A stretch of 64,000 nt of DNA from Streptomyces canus (GTDB taxonomy: Bacteria; Actinomycetota; Actinomycetes; Streptomycetales; Streptomycetaceae): positions 59,288-123,287 of the forward strand of contig NZ_KQ948658.1 of NCBI RefSeq assembly GCF_001514145.1. Reading direction: 5' to 3'. Positions 1 through 9,025 of the stretch are shown piece by piece (position 1 is the stretch's first letter; each line of letters opens with the position of its first letter). The notes under the pieces are model-generated. The model made no database searches. It was not told the origin of the DNA and saw nothing but the letters and a program-made list of their open reading frames with translations. The translations under genes and the position numbers were made by a program.

Positions 1-1234
1 TCCGCTCGGCCGCGGCGAGGTGGGCCGGGGTGCCGACGGTCCGGGTCACACCGCCGTGGCTGACGTACGGCTCCTCGAAGAGCCCCAGCCGGGCCTTGAG
101 CCGCAGGATCCGCAGGATCGACTCGTCCAGCCGTGCCTCGGTGAGCTCGCCGTCCCGTACGGCCTTCAGGACGGCGTTCCACGCGACGTCCAGGGAGGGC
201 GGGTTGAGGAGCTGGTCGACACCGGCCTTGAGGGCGAGGACGGGGACGCGGGCGTCGCCGTACTTCGTGCGGACGCCCTCCATACCGAGGGAGTCCGTGA
301 CCACGACGCCGTCGTAGCCGAGTTCGCCGCGCAGGATTCCGGTGAGGATGGGGTGGGAGAGGGTGGCCGGGTCGCCGGAGGCGTCGAGGGCCGGGAACTG
401 GATGTGCGCGGTCATGATCGAGTCGATGCCGGCGCGGATCGCGGACCGGAAGGGAACGGCGTCCAGCTTCTCCCACAGTTCCCGGCTGTGGGTGATGACC
501 GGGAAGCCGTAATGGCTGTCGACGGCGGTGTCCCCGTGCCCCGGGAAGTGCTTGGCGGTCGCGGCGACCCCGGCGCCCTGGTACCCGGCGACCTCGGCGG
601 CCACGAGCCCGGCGACCGCGTCGGCCTCGGAGCCGAAGGAGCGGACGCCGATGACGGGGTTGGCCGGGTTGACGTTGACGTCGGCGACGGGGGAGTAGTT
701 CTGCCGGATGCCGATGGCTCGCAGTTCCTGCCCCGCGATCCGGCCGAGGGTGCGGGCGTCCTTCCGTGAACCGCCGGCACCGATCGCCATGGCGCCCGGG
801 AAGAGGGTGGCGGGCTCGCCGACCCGGCAGACGATCCCGTGCTCCTGGTCGGTGGAGACGAGGACGGGCAGTCCGCGCGGCTGCCGCAGTGACGCCTGCT
901 GGATGCCGTTGGACAGGTCGGCGATCTGGTGCGGATCACGGGTGTTGTGCGCCCAGGTGAAGTAGATGATCCCGCCCACCCGGTACCTGGCGATCATCTC
1001 GGCGGCCGTACGGACGCCGATCTCCTTGAGATTGGCGTCGATGTCGGCCTGGTCGGGGGCGGTGGCGGAGTGGCCGTAGACCCGCATCACGAAGAGCTGG
1101 CCGACCTTCTCCTCGAGCGTCATACGGGAGATGAGGGAGCGGAGCTTCTTGTCGTTCGCGTGCGCGGTCCCGCTGAGGGCGAGTGAGGCGGCCACGCCCG
1201 CCGTGGCGGCGAGGACGGTACGTCTGGAGGGCAC
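1..1234 (-). CDS. Glycoside hydrolase family 3 protein (beta-N-acetylhexosaminidase type), C-terminus outside the window
   Basis: The reverse strand reads as one open frame from GTG at 1234 to the left edge (411 codons), so the C-terminus is missing. The start follows GGAAGGAG five bases upstream. Residues 1-26 are an export signal with a twin-arginine motif (SRRTVLA) ending in AHA, suggesting Tat export. The body shows the GH3 N-acetylglucosaminidase motif KHFPGHGDT and, further on, VVTDSLGMEGV, whose Asp is the usual nucleophile. GH3 hexosaminidases release terminal GlcNAc from chitin or peptidoglycan fragments. The gene is divergent from the gene at 1605 and has its own upstream region. 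The family call is firm; the substrate is inferred. Confidence 0.9.
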   Translation of the reverse strand, partial: MPSRRTVLAATAGVAASLALSGTAHANDKKLRSLISRMTLEEKVGQLFVMRVYGHSATAPDQADIDANLKEIGVRTAAEMIARYRVGGIIYFTWAHNTRDPHQIADLSNGIQQASLRQPRGLPVLVSTDQEHGIVCRVGEPATLFPGAMAIGAGGSRKDARTLGRIAGQELRAIGIRQNYSPVADVNVNPANPVIGVRSFGSEADAVAGLVAAEVAGYQGAGVAATAKHFPGHGDTAVDSHYGFPVITHSRELWEKLDAVPFRSAIRAGIDSIMTAHIQFPALDASGDPATLSHPILTGILRGELGYDGVVVTDSLGMEGVRTKYGDARVPVLALKAGVDQLLNPPSLDVAWNAVLKAVRDGELTEARLDESILRILRLKARLGLFEEPYVSHGGVTRTVGTPAHLAAAER

Positions 1235-1265
1235 GTGCGCTCCTTCCGGAGGTGATCCGCTGAAG

Positions 1266-1312
1266 GAAACTTCCGAGGGGTCACCAATATCCGGGAAGTT
1301 TCTGCCAGTCAA
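1266..1312 (-). promoter_or_regulatory. Candidate promoter and inverted-repeat operator of the GH3 gene
   Basis: Reading leftward, TTGACT (1307-1312) and TATTGG (1284-1289) are 17 bases apart, about 50 bases before the GTG start. Two 9-base arms in inverted orientation, 1266-1274 (GAAACTTCC) and 1294-1302 (GGAAGTTTC), flank the -10 element. The arrangement suits a repressor site. I could not match it to the DasR consensus, so the regulator is unknown. Confidence 0.4.
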
Positions 1313-1337
1313 GGGAGCGCGCAGCAACCAGGGAGGG

Positions 1338-1379
1338 GCCGTCATCGGCGCAGTTGGAGGGGGGCGCGCCGATGACGGC
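1338..1379. repeat. Perfect 14-bp inverted repeat in the 370-base gap 1235-1604
   Basis: GCCGTCATCGGCGC (1338-1351) is followed after 14 bases by its exact reverse complement (1366-1379). It lies between two divergent genes, upstream of the GH3 promoter and about 225 bases before the gene at 1605. It could be an operator or a hairpin. The rest of the 1235-1604 gap shows no convincing gene. Confidence 0.5.
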
Positions 1380-1604
1380 GTGCTGCCGGCCGCAGTACGC
1401 AGGAGAGGGTTGGTCAGCGTTCGCAGCCAGCAGCGAGGCCGACGCCGTACCACGGTGACTCTCCGGCAGCTTGCGCATTGGACGAGCGGCGGCGGGGCGG
1501 GGTTCCCGGCTCGGGCCTGATTTCCCCAAGTTGGTGTGGCCGGGGTCAACGGGACGGATGAGCCGACATATCGGGCCGGTGCGCCCCCCGCGTAGGGTCG
1601 GTGC

Positions 1605-1862
1605 ATGAGCCAGTTGCTGCCGCTCCCGACCGTCCTCGCCGGTCTTGCCGTGACCCTGGTCCTCTTCGCCCTGCTGGCCCGCCACGTCCGCCGCCGCGGG
1701 ACGGCGGGCGGGGCCCTGCGCGGGGCGATGGCGGCGCACGACGAGGTGTGGCACGGGACGGCAGCCGATTCGTACTACGAACTCCAGGTGCAGACGGACC
1801 GCAAGGCGCCGCTGCCGGACGACCGGTGGAGGCGGGGGCCACGCTCCGGGCGCCGCCCCTGA
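1605..1862 (+). CDS. Small predicted membrane protein, 85 residues
   Basis: ATG at 1605 opens an 85-residue protein. It begins with one hydrophobic helix (about residues 8-24), followed by an Arg-rich stretch (RHVRRR) that would lie in the cytoplasm, and a hydrophilic C-terminal half with DEVWHGTAADSYYELQVQT. I do not recognise the family and assign no function. It ends 51 bases before the EPSP synthase gene and may share its transcript. Coding potential looks real because the hydrophobic-then-basic layout is coherent, but a short gene in GC-rich DNA always carries some doubt. Confidence 0.6.
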   Translation: MSQLLPLPTVLAGLAVTLVLFALLARHVRRRGTAGGALRGAMAAHDEVWHGTAADSYYELQVQTDRKAPLPDDRWRRGPRSGRRP

Positions 1863-1913
1863 ACGGGGTCCACCCCGTGGACGTCCCGGCGTCGGAGGGG
1901 GGCGTGGGCGATC

Positions 1914-3188
1914 ATGAGAGGCATGCCCGCCGACACGCCCGCCCCGCAGACCCTCTCCCTCCCCGGCTCGAAGTCCCTCACCGCCCGGGCCCTCTTCCTG
2001 GCCGCCGCGGCCGACGGAGTGACCACCCTCCTGCGCCCCCTCCGCTCGGACGACACCGAGGGCTTCGCCGAGGGCCTGGTGCGGCTGGGCTACCGGGTCG
2101 GCCGTACACCGGACGCGTGGCAGGTGGACGGCCGCCCGCAGGGACCGGCCGCCGCCGAGGCGGACGTGTACTGCCGTGACGGCGCGACGACCGCCCGCTT
2201 CCTGCCCACCCTGGCCGCGGCCGGCCACGGCACGTACCGCTTCGACGCCTCGCCCCAGATGCGCAGGCGTCCCCTGCTGCCGCTGTCGCGTGCGCTGCGC
2301 GACCTGGGCGTGGACCTGCGGCACGAGGAGGCGGAGGGGCACCACCCGCTGACGGTCAGGGCGGCGGGAGTGGAGGGTGGCGAGGTGACGCTGGACGCGG
2401 GCCAGTCCTCCCAGTACCTCACCGCACTCCTGCTGCTGGGCCCCCTGACCCGCCGGGGCCTGCGCATCCGCGTCACGGACCTGGTGTCGGCACCGTACGT
2501 CGAGATCACCCTCGCGATGATGCGGGCGTTCGGGGTGGAGGTGGCGAGGGAGGGCGACGTCTTCGTGGTCCCGCCGGGCGGCTACCGCGCCACGACCTAC
2601 GCGATCGAGCCCGACGCGTCCACGGCGAGCTACTTCTTCGCGGCGGCGGCGCTGACCCCGGGCGCCGAGGTGACGGTCCCGGGCCTGGGCACGGGCGCGC
2701 TCCAGGGCGACCTCGGCTTCGTGGACGTGCTGCGGCGGATGGGAGCGGAGGTGTCCGTCGGCGCCACGGCCACCACGGTCCGGGGCACCGGCGAACTGCG
2801 CGGCCTCACGGTCAACATGCGGGACATCTCGGACACCATGCCGACACTCGCGGCGATCGCCCCCTTCGCCTCCGCCCCCGTCCGCATCGAGGACGTGGCG
2901 AACACGCGGGTGAAGGAGTGCGACCGCCTGGAGGCCTGCGCGGAGAACCTGCGCCGGCTGGGCGTGCGGGTGGCGACGGGCCCGGACTGGATCGAGATCC
3001 ACCCGGGCGTCGCTCCTTCGGCAGACACCCGCATCACGACGTACGGCGACCACCGCATCGTCATGTCCTTCGCGGTCACCGGCCTTCGGGTACCGGGAAT
3101 CTCGTTCGACGACCCCGGATGCGTACGCAAGACTTTCCCCGGTTTCCATGAGGCGTTCGCGGAGCTGCGAAGGACCATCGGGGGTTGA
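1914..3188 (+). CDS. aroA: 3-phosphoshikimate 1-carboxyvinyltransferase (EPSP synthase), probable secondary paralogue
   Basis: The 424-residue protein carries the EPSP synthase signature set: [11 protein letters not shown] near residues 17-27, a phosphate-site segment [11 protein letters not shown] near 88-98, [41 protein letters not shown] with the catalytic Asp, TRVKECDRL and [12 protein letters not shown]. The enzyme joins PEP to shikimate-3-phosphate in the chorismate pathway. By eye, Ala91 aligns with E. coli Gly96 and Phe96 with Pro101, so the PEP-site loop is atypical. There are no shikimate neighbours, which suggests an accessory copy rather than the housekeeping aroA. An ATG nine bases downstream (1923), preceded by GAGAGG, is an equally good start. 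Confidence 0.88.
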   Translation: MRGMPADTPAPQTLSLPGSKSLTARALFLAAAADGVTTLLRPLRSDDTEGFAEGLVRLGYRVGRTPDAWQVDGRPQGPAAAEADVYCRDGATTARFLPTLAAAGHGTYRFDASPQMRRRPLLPLSRALRDLGVDLRHEEAEGHHPLTVRAAGVEGGEVTLDAGQSSQYLTALLLLGPLTRRGLRIRVTDLVSAPYVEITLAMMRAFGVEVAREGDVFVVPPGGYRATTYAIEPDASTASYFFAAAALTPGAEVTVPGLGTGALQGDLGFVDVLRRMGAEVSVGATATTVRGTGELRGLTVNMRDISDTMPTLAAIAPFASAPVRIEDVANTRVKECDRLEACAENLRRLGVRVATGPDWIEIHPGVAPSADTRITTYGDHRIVMSFAVTGLRVPGISFDDPGCVRKTFPGFHEAFAELRRTIGG

Positions 3189-3195
3189 ACGGGCG

Positions 3196-3828
3196 TTGAG
3201 TTTCCAGCTGGAAGGGCCGGTCCTGGCAGGCGAGTTGGTGCGCCTGGAACCGCTGGACCACGGGCACACGGCGGACCTGGCCGTGGCGGCGGAGGAGAAC
3301 CGCGGCACGTACGAGTTCACCTGGGTGCCCAGGGCCGACGAGGTCGGTGACTACGTCGACGCTCAGCTTGCGCGGGCGGCGACGGGGCGGCTCGCGCCGT
3401 ATGCGCAGGTGTCGGTCGCGACGGGGCGGGCGGTGGGGGCCACGTCGTACTGGGAGCCGCGGTGCTGGCTGTCGGAGGACCGACTCGACGCCGTGGAAGT
3501 CGGTTTCACCTGGCTGGCGGGCTCGGCGCAGGGCACGGGCATCAACGCCGAGGCCAAGCTGCTGCTCTTCCGGCACGCCTTCGAGGAGTGGGGCGTCGCC
3601 CGCGTCGACCTGAAGACGGACGCCCGCAACGAACGCTCCCGCGCGGCGATCCAGAGCGTCGGCGCCCGCTTCGAGGGCGTCCTGCGCAACTGGTCGCGCT
3701 CCTGGGCACCCGGTGAGGACGGACGGCTGCGGGACTCGGCGATCTTCTCGATCACGGCGCAGGAGTGGCCGGAGTGCCGGAAGCGGCTGGAGGAGCGGGT
3801 GGCGGGGTTCGTGGCGCGGCGGGGATGA
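3196..3828 (+). CDS. GNAT N-acetyltransferase, RimJ/RimL type
   Basis: This is a 210-residue GNAT protein. I chose the TTG at 3196 because homologues typically begin with a segment like the one that follows it ([19 protein letters not shown]); the upstream ATG at 3148 would overlap aroA by 41 bases and add 16 unlikely residues. The acetyl-CoA region is around [17 protein letters not shown], followed by [20 protein letters not shown], the RimJ/RimL-like end of the fold. Such enzymes acetylate amines on proteins or small molecules; the substrate here is unknown. It starts 7 bases after aroA and its stop overlaps the next start, so the three genes are probably co-transcribed. Confidence 0.85.
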   Translation: MSFQLEGPVLAGELVRLEPLDHGHTADLAVAAEENRGTYEFTWVPRADEVGDYVDAQLARAATGRLAPYAQVSVATGRAVGATSYWEPRCWLSEDRLDAVEVGFTWLAGSAQGTGINAEAKLLLFRHAFEEWGVARVDLKTDARNERSRAAIQSVGARFEGVLRNWSRSWAPGEDGRLRDSAIFSITAQEWPECRKRLEERVAGFVARRG

Positions 3829-4307
3829 GGGGCGTGGACGCCTACGTCCGGATGCGCTGCGACCCCGTCATGATGGCCGAACTCGGCGGGCCGTTGCCGC
3901 GGGAGGGCATCGAGGACAAGGTGCACCGGGACGCGGAGGAGGCGGCCGCCGACGAGTCCTGGATCAAGATGATCGTCCCCGAACCGGACCGGCCCGACGT
4001 GGTGGCGGGCTCGGTGACCGTCTGGTCCCACGACCCCGGGAACGGGCCCCTCACCGAGATCGGCTGGATGGTGCTGCCGGAGTTCCAGGGACGGGGACTG
4101 GGCAAGCGGGCGGTCCGTGCGCTGCTCGAACGGGCGTGGAGCGAGGACCGCTGGGGTGACATCCACGCGTTCCCGGCCACGAGCAACGGCCCCTCGAACG
4201 GCATCTGCCGCTCCCTGGGCTTCCGTCTCGTCGGCGAACTCGACATGCCGTTCGCGGACCGGGTCCTGCGCAGCAACCACTGGACGATCACGCCGCCCGG
4301 CTCATAG
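3825..4307 (+). CDS. GNAT N-acetyltransferase with a short N-terminus
   Basis: ATG at 3825 overlaps the previous stop (ATGA). The 160-residue protein shows the acetyl-CoA loop [21 protein letters not shown] and the later strand/helix [21 protein letters not shown], so it is a GNAT. The first residues ([22 protein letters not shown]) begin at what is normally the first helix; the usual leading beta strand is absent. Reading upstream in the same frame gives only a low-complexity Gly/Ala stretch over the previous gene. Either the family is naturally short or the N-terminus was lost. The substrate is unknown. The last six bases overlap the convergent LysR gene. Confidence 0.8.
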   Translation: MRGVDAYVRMRCDPVMMAELGGPLPREGIEDKVHRDAEEAAADESWIKMIVPEPDRPDVVAGSVTVWSHDPGNGPLTEIGWMVLPEFQGRGLGKRAVRALLERAWSEDRWGDIHAFPATSNGPSNGICRSLGFRLVGELDMPFADRVLRSNHWTITPPGS

Positions 4308-5261
4308 GGCCCGTCGCTGGTCCCGGCCGATCAACTCCCGTCCCGTGATCCGAAGTTGGTCCAGGACCGTCGCCAGTACCGGATCTCCCTCCGCCCCTGT
4401 CCGCACCGCCGCGAACACGTGCCGGGACGGGGGCGTCCCGTCCTCCGTCGTCAGCAGGGCCAGATCGCGGTGGGCGTACGCCGGGCGGACCAGGCGGGGG
4501 ACCAGTGCCACCCCCTGGCCCGCCTCGACCAGCGCCGCCAGCGCACCCCAGTCGTTCACCGCGTGCCGGATGTCCGGGGTGAATCCGGCCGCCGCGCACA
4601 CCGACCGCGCCACCGCGCCCACGCAACTGCACGCGTCCCCCACGATCCACGCCTCCGCGGCCAGTTCACGCAGGGCGACGCGCTCGCGCCCGGCCAACCG
4701 GTGGCCGGCCGGGACGGCGATGTCCATCACGTCCGTGAACAGCTCGGTACGGCTGTAGCGGGCGTCCGTGTGCGGGGGCGCCGCCGCGAAGTGCACCGCC
4801 ACGGCCACATCGACCTGGCCCGCGTCCAAGGCCGTGAACAGGTCCGGCGGTTCGGACTCCACCACGTCGACCCGGACCTGAGGCAGACGATCGGCCAGCG
4901 CCCGCAGCACGCCCGGCAGCAGGCCGAGGATCCCGCTCGACAGACAGCCGATCGTCACCGACCCCCGCCCGCCCTCCCCGTACGCCCCCAAGTCGGCTCG
5001 CGCCCGCTCCAGTTGGGCCGCGATGGCGTCGGCGTGAGCCAGCAGCACACGCGCCTGACCGGTCAGCCGTACGCCTCGGCCGTCCTTCTCCGTCAGCGGT
5101 ACGCCCGTCTCGCGGGCCAGCGCCGCGATCTGCTGCGAGACGGCGGACGGAGTGAGGTGCAGGGCCTCCGCCGTCCTCGCCAGACTGCCCCGGCGCTGAA
5201 GCTCCCGCAGGACGGTCAGCCGACGCAGATCAATGGTGAAGGGTTCGCTTACCTGTTCCAC
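4302..5261 (-). CDS. LysR-family transcriptional regulator
   Basis: The 319-residue protein has an N-terminal winged helix-turn-helix (LRELQRRGSLARTAEALH, then LTPSAVSQQIAALARE) and a LysR effector domain beginning near residue 90 (GSVTIGCLSSGILGLLPG). It is divergent from the serine-hydrolase gene at 5313, with only 51 bases between, so by the usual LysR arrangement it probably controls that gene and itself. The effector is unknown. The final six bases overlap the end of the convergent acetyltransferase gene. Confidence 0.9.
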   Translation of the reverse strand: MEQVSEPFTIDLRRLTVLRELQRRGSLARTAEALHLTPSAVSQQIAALARETGVPLTEKDGRGVRLTGQARVLLAHADAIAAQLERARADLGAYGEGGRGSVTIGCLSSGILGLLPGVLRALADRLPQVRVDVVESEPPDLFTALDAGQVDVAVAVHFAAAPPHTDARYSRTELFTDVMDIAVPAGHRLAGRERVALRELAAEAWIVGDACSCVGAVARSVCAAAGFTPDIRHAVNDWGALAALVEAGQGVALVPRLVRPAYAHRDLALLTTEDGTPPSRHVFAAVRTGAEGDPVLATVLDQLRITGRELIGRDQRRAL

Positions 5262-5312
5262 CGTGAAAGATTAACTGGACCTGCGTCTCGGCGATCGGAA
5301 ACCATCGACGCC

Positions 5313-5891
5313 ATGACCGCCTACCTCATCCTCCACGGCTGGCAGAACCACCGGCCCGACCACCACTGGCAGCACTGGCTCGCCGACCGCCTCACCGACC
5401 TCGGCCACCACGTCACCTACCCCCAGCTGCCCGACCCCGACGACCCCGACCTCGGCACCTGGCTCACCGAACTCGCCCGGCATCTCGGGCGGCTGCCCGC
5501 GGCCGGGGAGCGTGTCGTCATCGCCCACAGCGCCTCCGCCCTGCTGTGGCTGCACGCCGTCTCGCGCGGGCTCGTGCAGCACGGCTCCGCCGACCGCGTG
5601 CTCCTCGTCGCCCCGCCCTCCGCCTCCGTCCTCGGACACCACCCGGAGGTCGCCGCATTCGCCGCGCCCGCCCTGGAGTTCACCCTCCCCGGGCCCACCC
5701 GCCTGGTCGCCGGCGACGACGACCCGTACTGTCCGGAGGGAGCCCGCGAGACCTTCGGTGAACCGCTCGGCATCCCAGCCGACATCCTCCCCGGCGCCGC
5801 CCACCTCGACCTGGACGCCGGCTACGGCTCCTGGCCCGCCGTACTGGACTGGTGTCTGGACCCGGATGCGCGGATCACGCCTCGTCCGTAG
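5313..5891 (+). CDS. Small alpha/beta hydrolase, RBBP9/YdeN family
   Basis: ATG at 5313 gives 192 residues. The opening ILHGWQNHRPDHHWQHWL, the nucleophile motif VIAHSASALLWLH (Ser in AHSAS), a late Asp region (LVAGDDDPYCP) and a terminal His (GAAHLDLDAGYGSWP) match the RBBP9/YdeN serine hydrolases. These are small esterase-like enzymes whose natural substrates are mostly unknown. It is divergent from the LysR gene, its likely regulator. The last 17 bases overlap the end of the convergent MFS gene. Confidence 0.85.
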   Translation: MTAYLILHGWQNHRPDHHWQHWLADRLTDLGHHVTYPQLPDPDDPDLGTWLTELARHLGRLPAAGERVVIAHSASALLWLHAVSRGLVQHGSADRVLLVAPPSASVLGHHPEVAAFAAPALEFTLPGPTRLVAGDDDPYCPEGARETFGEPLGIPADILPGAAHLDLDAGYGSWPAVLDWCLDPDARITPRP

Positions 5892-7110
5892 CCGGAACCG
5901 CCCGCAACTCCGGTGTGCTCGCCCCGACATACCCCACCGCCGCCACACACAGGAGACCGCCCGTGACCAGCGCCGTCACGCCCGAGCTCCAGCCCGCGAC
6001 CAGGCCGCCGCGCAGGTTGCCGAGGTGCGGGCCCGCCTGGCCGACGATCATCTCGGCGGCCGTGACCCGGCCGAGCAGGGCGTCGGGGGTGCGGGTCTGG
6101 ACGATGGTGGTGCGGGACAGGACGGCGAGGGCGTCCGCCGCTCCGGCCAGCGCCAGGAAGCCGAGGCCCGCCCAGGCGCTGGTCGTCAGGCCGAACAGCG
6201 CGAGGGCCGCACCCCAGGTCGCCGACGCGCACAGCATCACCGGGCCGGGCCGGGCCAGGCGGGTGACCGGGCCGGAGAAGACCGTCGCGGCGACACCACC
6301 CACCGCGAGCGCGGACAGGAACAGGCCGAGCGTGCGCGGGTCGCCGCCGAAGCGCTCCTCGTTGACCAGCGGAAACAGGCTCACCGGCATGGACAGGACG
6401 GTGGCGGCCAGGTCGGTCAGCAGCGCGCCGCGCACCACCCGGTCGCCGGTCAGAAAGCGCAGCCCGTCCAGGACACCGTGCAGACCGGGGCGGGACTTCT
6501 CGCCCTCGGGCGGCAGCGCGGGCAGACCGTAGGCGCCGTAGAAGGACATCGTGAAGCTCAGGGTGTCCAGGAGGTAGCAGACGCCGATGCCCCACCAGCC
6601 GAGCACGACCCCGGCGACGGCCGGCCCGACCAGCATCATCGCCTGGCCGGTGACCTGCTGGAGCGCGAGACCGGCGGCCACCTGCTCCCGGGGCAGCAGG
6701 CGCGGCACGAACACGCCGGCGGCGGGCGCGCCGAGCGCGGCGAAGGAGGTCTGCGCCGCGACCAGCAGCAGGACGACGGCCACGGGCGCGTGCCCCGCGA
6801 AGCCCTGCACGGCCAGCAGCAGTGAGCACACCGCCGAGCCGACGGTGCCCGTGAGGTAGACCCGGCGCCGGTCGGCCCGGTCGACCCAGGCGCCCGCGAA
6901 CAGGCTGACCCCGACCATCGGCACCGCCTGCGCGACACCGACCGCGCCGCTCCAGATCGTGCTGTGGGTCATGTCCCAGACCTGGTACATGACGGTAACC
7001 ATGGTCATGAAGGTGCCGAGCGTGGACACCGTGCGCCCGAACAGCAGCCGCCGGAAGACCGGGGAGGCGCGCAGGGGCCGTACATCGAGGAACGTACGGC
7101 TGAGGCTCAT
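5875..7110 (-). CDS. MFS transporter, EntS/MFS_3 type exporter
   Basis: The 411-residue protein is strongly hydrophobic with about 12 predicted membrane helices. Its start (FRRLLFGRTVSTLGTFMTMV), the loop GAWVDRADRRRVYL after the second helix and the repeated layout in the second half are typical of the MFS_3 group that includes the siderophore exporter EntS. It probably exports a drug-like or secreted small molecule; nothing adjacent identifies which. The isomerase and MarR-GNAT genes upstream run in the same direction, but about 93 bases separate it from the isomerase, so it may have its own promoter. Confidence 0.88.
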   Translation of the reverse strand: MSLSRTFLDVRPLRASPVFRRLLFGRTVSTLGTFMTMVTVMYQVWDMTHSTIWSGAVGVAQAVPMVGVSLFAGAWVDRADRRRVYLTGTVGSAVCSLLLAVQGFAGHAPVAVVLLLVAAQTSFAALGAPAAGVFVPRLLPREQVAAGLALQQVTGQAMMLVGPAVAGVVLGWWGIGVCYLLDTLSFTMSFYGAYGLPALPPEGEKSRPGLHGVLDGLRFLTGDRVVRGALLTDLAATVLSMPVSLFPLVNEERFGGDPRTLGLFLSALAVGGVAATVFSGPVTRLARPGPVMLCASATWGAALALFGLTTSAWAGLGFLALAGAADALAVLSRTTIVQTRTPDALLGRVTAAEMIVGQAGPHLGNLRGGLVAGWSSGVTALVTGGLLCVAAVGYVGASTPELRAVPATDEA

Positions 7111-7203
7111 GACGGGGGGACCGGGGCAGGGGCGGGCTGATGCACCCCGGGACGGTAACGGGCCGCTCCCGCCCCGGCCACCGAATTACCGGCTCGAGGC
7201 CGC

Positions 7204-8004
7204 TTACGCCGAGTCGTTCAGGAGCCGGGCCAGGTGCTCGCGGCCCGCCCCCAGCAGCTCCTCCAGCGGCGCGGCCGCCTCGTACCACCGCTTCTCGTAC
7301 TCCCAGCACAGCCAGCCGTCCCAGCCGTGCCGGGAGAGCACCTCCACGCACTCCGCGAGCGGCAGGACGCCGGCGCCGAGCGCGACCGGGGTGGTGTCGT
7401 CGGCTGACGCGATGTCCTTCACCTGGACGTATCCGAGGTGCGGGGCGAGGGCCGCGTAGGTCTCGGAGGGCTGTTCGCCGCCGAGCCAGGTGTGCATGAC
7501 GTCCCAGAGCGAGCCGACCTGACGGTGGCCGACCGGGCCGAGAATGCGGATCGCGTCGGCGCCGGTGCGGTGCGAGTCATGGGTTTCGAGAAGGATGCGT
7601 ACGTCGAGGTCGCCGGCGTACTCCGCGGCCGTACCGAGCCGCCGGGCGGCCGTGGCGTCGGCGTCCTCGCGGGACTGGTCGGAGGCGGCGCCGGGGAAGA
7701 CGCGCACGAAACCGGCGCCGAGGTCGCGGGCGAGGTCCAGGAGACGGTGGATCTCCTCCACGACGGGTTCGTCGTCGCCGGGGGCGGCCACGCGCGCGTA
7801 CCCGGCGAGACCGAGGACGTCCACGCCCGCCGCCTTGAACTCGGCGACCGCGTCGGCCCGTTCGGCCAGCCCGATACCGGGGTGCACCGGCTCCTCCGGA
7901 TGCGCGCGCAGTTCTACTCCGTGATAGCCGTGCGTGGTCGCGAGCCGCAGCACGTCGGTGAGGGGGAGGCCGGGGACACCGAGGGTGGAGAACGCCAGTT
8001 TCAT
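7204..8004 (-). CDS. Sugar phosphate isomerase/epimerase-like TIM-barrel protein
   Basis: ATG at 8004 (MKLAFSTLGVPGLPL) is preferred over one five codons upstream because it follows an AGGG element and begins at the first barrel strand. The 266-residue protein has the xylose-isomerase-like AP2 pattern: GYHGVELR early, VRILLETHDSHR with the metal-binding Glu, GSLWDVMHTW, LGYVQVKDI and a C-terminal WLCWEYEKRWY. Such proteins isomerise or epimerise sugars, inosose or keto-acids. It follows the MarR-GNAT gene by 63 bases on the same strand. The substrate is unknown. Confidence 0.85.
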   Translation of the reverse strand: MKLAFSTLGVPGLPLTDVLRLATTHGYHGVELRAHPEEPVHPGIGLAERADAVAEFKAAGVDVLGLAGYARVAAPGDDEPVVEEIHRLLDLARDLGAGFVRVFPGAASDQSREDADATAARRLGTAAEYAGDLDVRILLETHDSHRTGADAIRILGPVGHRQVGSLWDVMHTWLGGEQPSETYAALAPHLGYVQVKDIASADDTTPVALGAGVLPLAECVEVLSRHGWDGWLCWEYEKRWYEAAAPLEELLGAGREHLARLLNDSA

Positions 8005-8067
8005 GCGCCCTACTCTCACCCGGCCGAGTCGGTGAGGTCCAGCCGGGAGCCTGGATGAGCCGCCCCC

Positions 8068-9000
8068 TCACCCGACCGCACCGGTCAGGTCCAGTCGCCA
8101 GTCCTGCCCGTTCAGGTCCCTGCCGAAGGAGCGGTGGGGTTTCTCGGCGGCCAGGACGAATCCGTGGCGCTGGTAGACGCGGCGGGCGGCGGCGAGGACG
8201 TCGTTGGTCCACAGGACCAGGTCGCGGTAGCCGACACCGCGAGCGAAGTCGACGACGGCCGCCACCAGCCGGTCCCCGATGCCGAGTCCGCGCGCGTCCG
8301 GCTCGACGAGGAGCAGCCGCAGCCGGGCCGTGGCGGGCGCCTCGTCCCGTACGCACATGACGCACCCCACCGGCCGCCCGTCCAGCTCTGCGATCCACAC
8401 CCGCTCCAGATGCGGATCGTGGTCCTCCGCGAAGTCGGCGACGATCCTCGCGACCAGTCCCTCGTAGTCGGCGTTGAAGCCGTACTCGGCGGCGTAGAGG
8501 GCCGCGTTGCGGGCCACGATCCAGCCGAGGTCACCGGGGCGCGGCTCGCGCAGCAGGACGTCCTCGCGGCGGGGAGGGCGGCCGTCGGACAGGAGCGTGC
8601 GGACGGTCCGCATGGCCTCCGAGAGCCGGGGCCGGTCGGCGGAGGGGACGGTCGCGAGGAGCGCGCCCACCGATTCGTCGGCGCGCTCGGCGAGCAGCGC
8701 GGCGGTCTCCCGGCCGCGCGCGGTGAGCGTGACCCGGCGCCGGCGCGGATCACGGGCCGAGGCCGTGCGCTCGATCAGGCCGTCCTGCTCGAACTTGTTC
8801 AGGATCCGGCTCAAGTACCCCGCGTCCAGCGAGAGTTCGGTGCGCAGATCGGCCGCGTCGGTGCGCGGCGAGTGCGCGAGCTCGTACAGGACACGGGACT
8901 CGGTGAGGGTGTAGGGGGCGTAGAGCTGGCGGCTGTAGTCGAGGGCGCCGATGACATTCGTGTAGAAGCGGTTGAAGGCGCGGATGTCCTGAACGGTCAT
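8068..9000 (-). CDS. MarR-type regulator fused to a GNAT acetyltransferase
   Basis: The 310-residue protein has two parts. Residues 1-150 form a MarR-like winged helix (ADLRTELSLDAGYLSRILNK and the wing ASARDPRRRRVTLTARG). Residues 155-310 are a GNAT domain (LREPRPGDLGWIVARNAALYA, LLLVEPDARGLGIGDRLVAA, LAAARRVYQRHGF). This MarR-GNAT architecture is known in many bacteria, where the regulator and an acyltransferase act as one protein; effectors are largely undefined. An inverted repeat lies just upstream and may be its own operator. Confidence 0.92.
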   Translation of the reverse strand: MTVQDIRAFNRFYTNVIGALDYSRQLYAPYTLTESRVLYELAHSPRTDAADLRTELSLDAGYLSRILNKFEQDGLIERTASARDPRRRRVTLTARGRETAALLAERADESVGALLATVPSADRPRLSEAMRTVRTLLSDGRPPRREDVLLREPRPGDLGWIVARNAALYAAEYGFNADYEGLVARIVADFAEDHDPHLERVWIAELDGRPVGCVMCVRDEAPATARLRLLLVEPDARGLGIGDRLVAAVVDFARGVGYRDLVLWTNDVLAAARRVYQRHGFVLAAEKPHRSFGRDLNGQDWRLDLTGAVG

Positions 9001-9025
9001 GATCGGTCGACCCCCGGATTCTTGA

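Noticed and set aside
1235..1604. DasR site before the GH3 gene
   Set aside because: No sequence close to the known palindromic consensus is present in the gap.
1281..3320. Leftward open frame of 679 codons opposite aroA
   Set aside because: It lacks domains and crosses two independent rightward genes with clear motifs.
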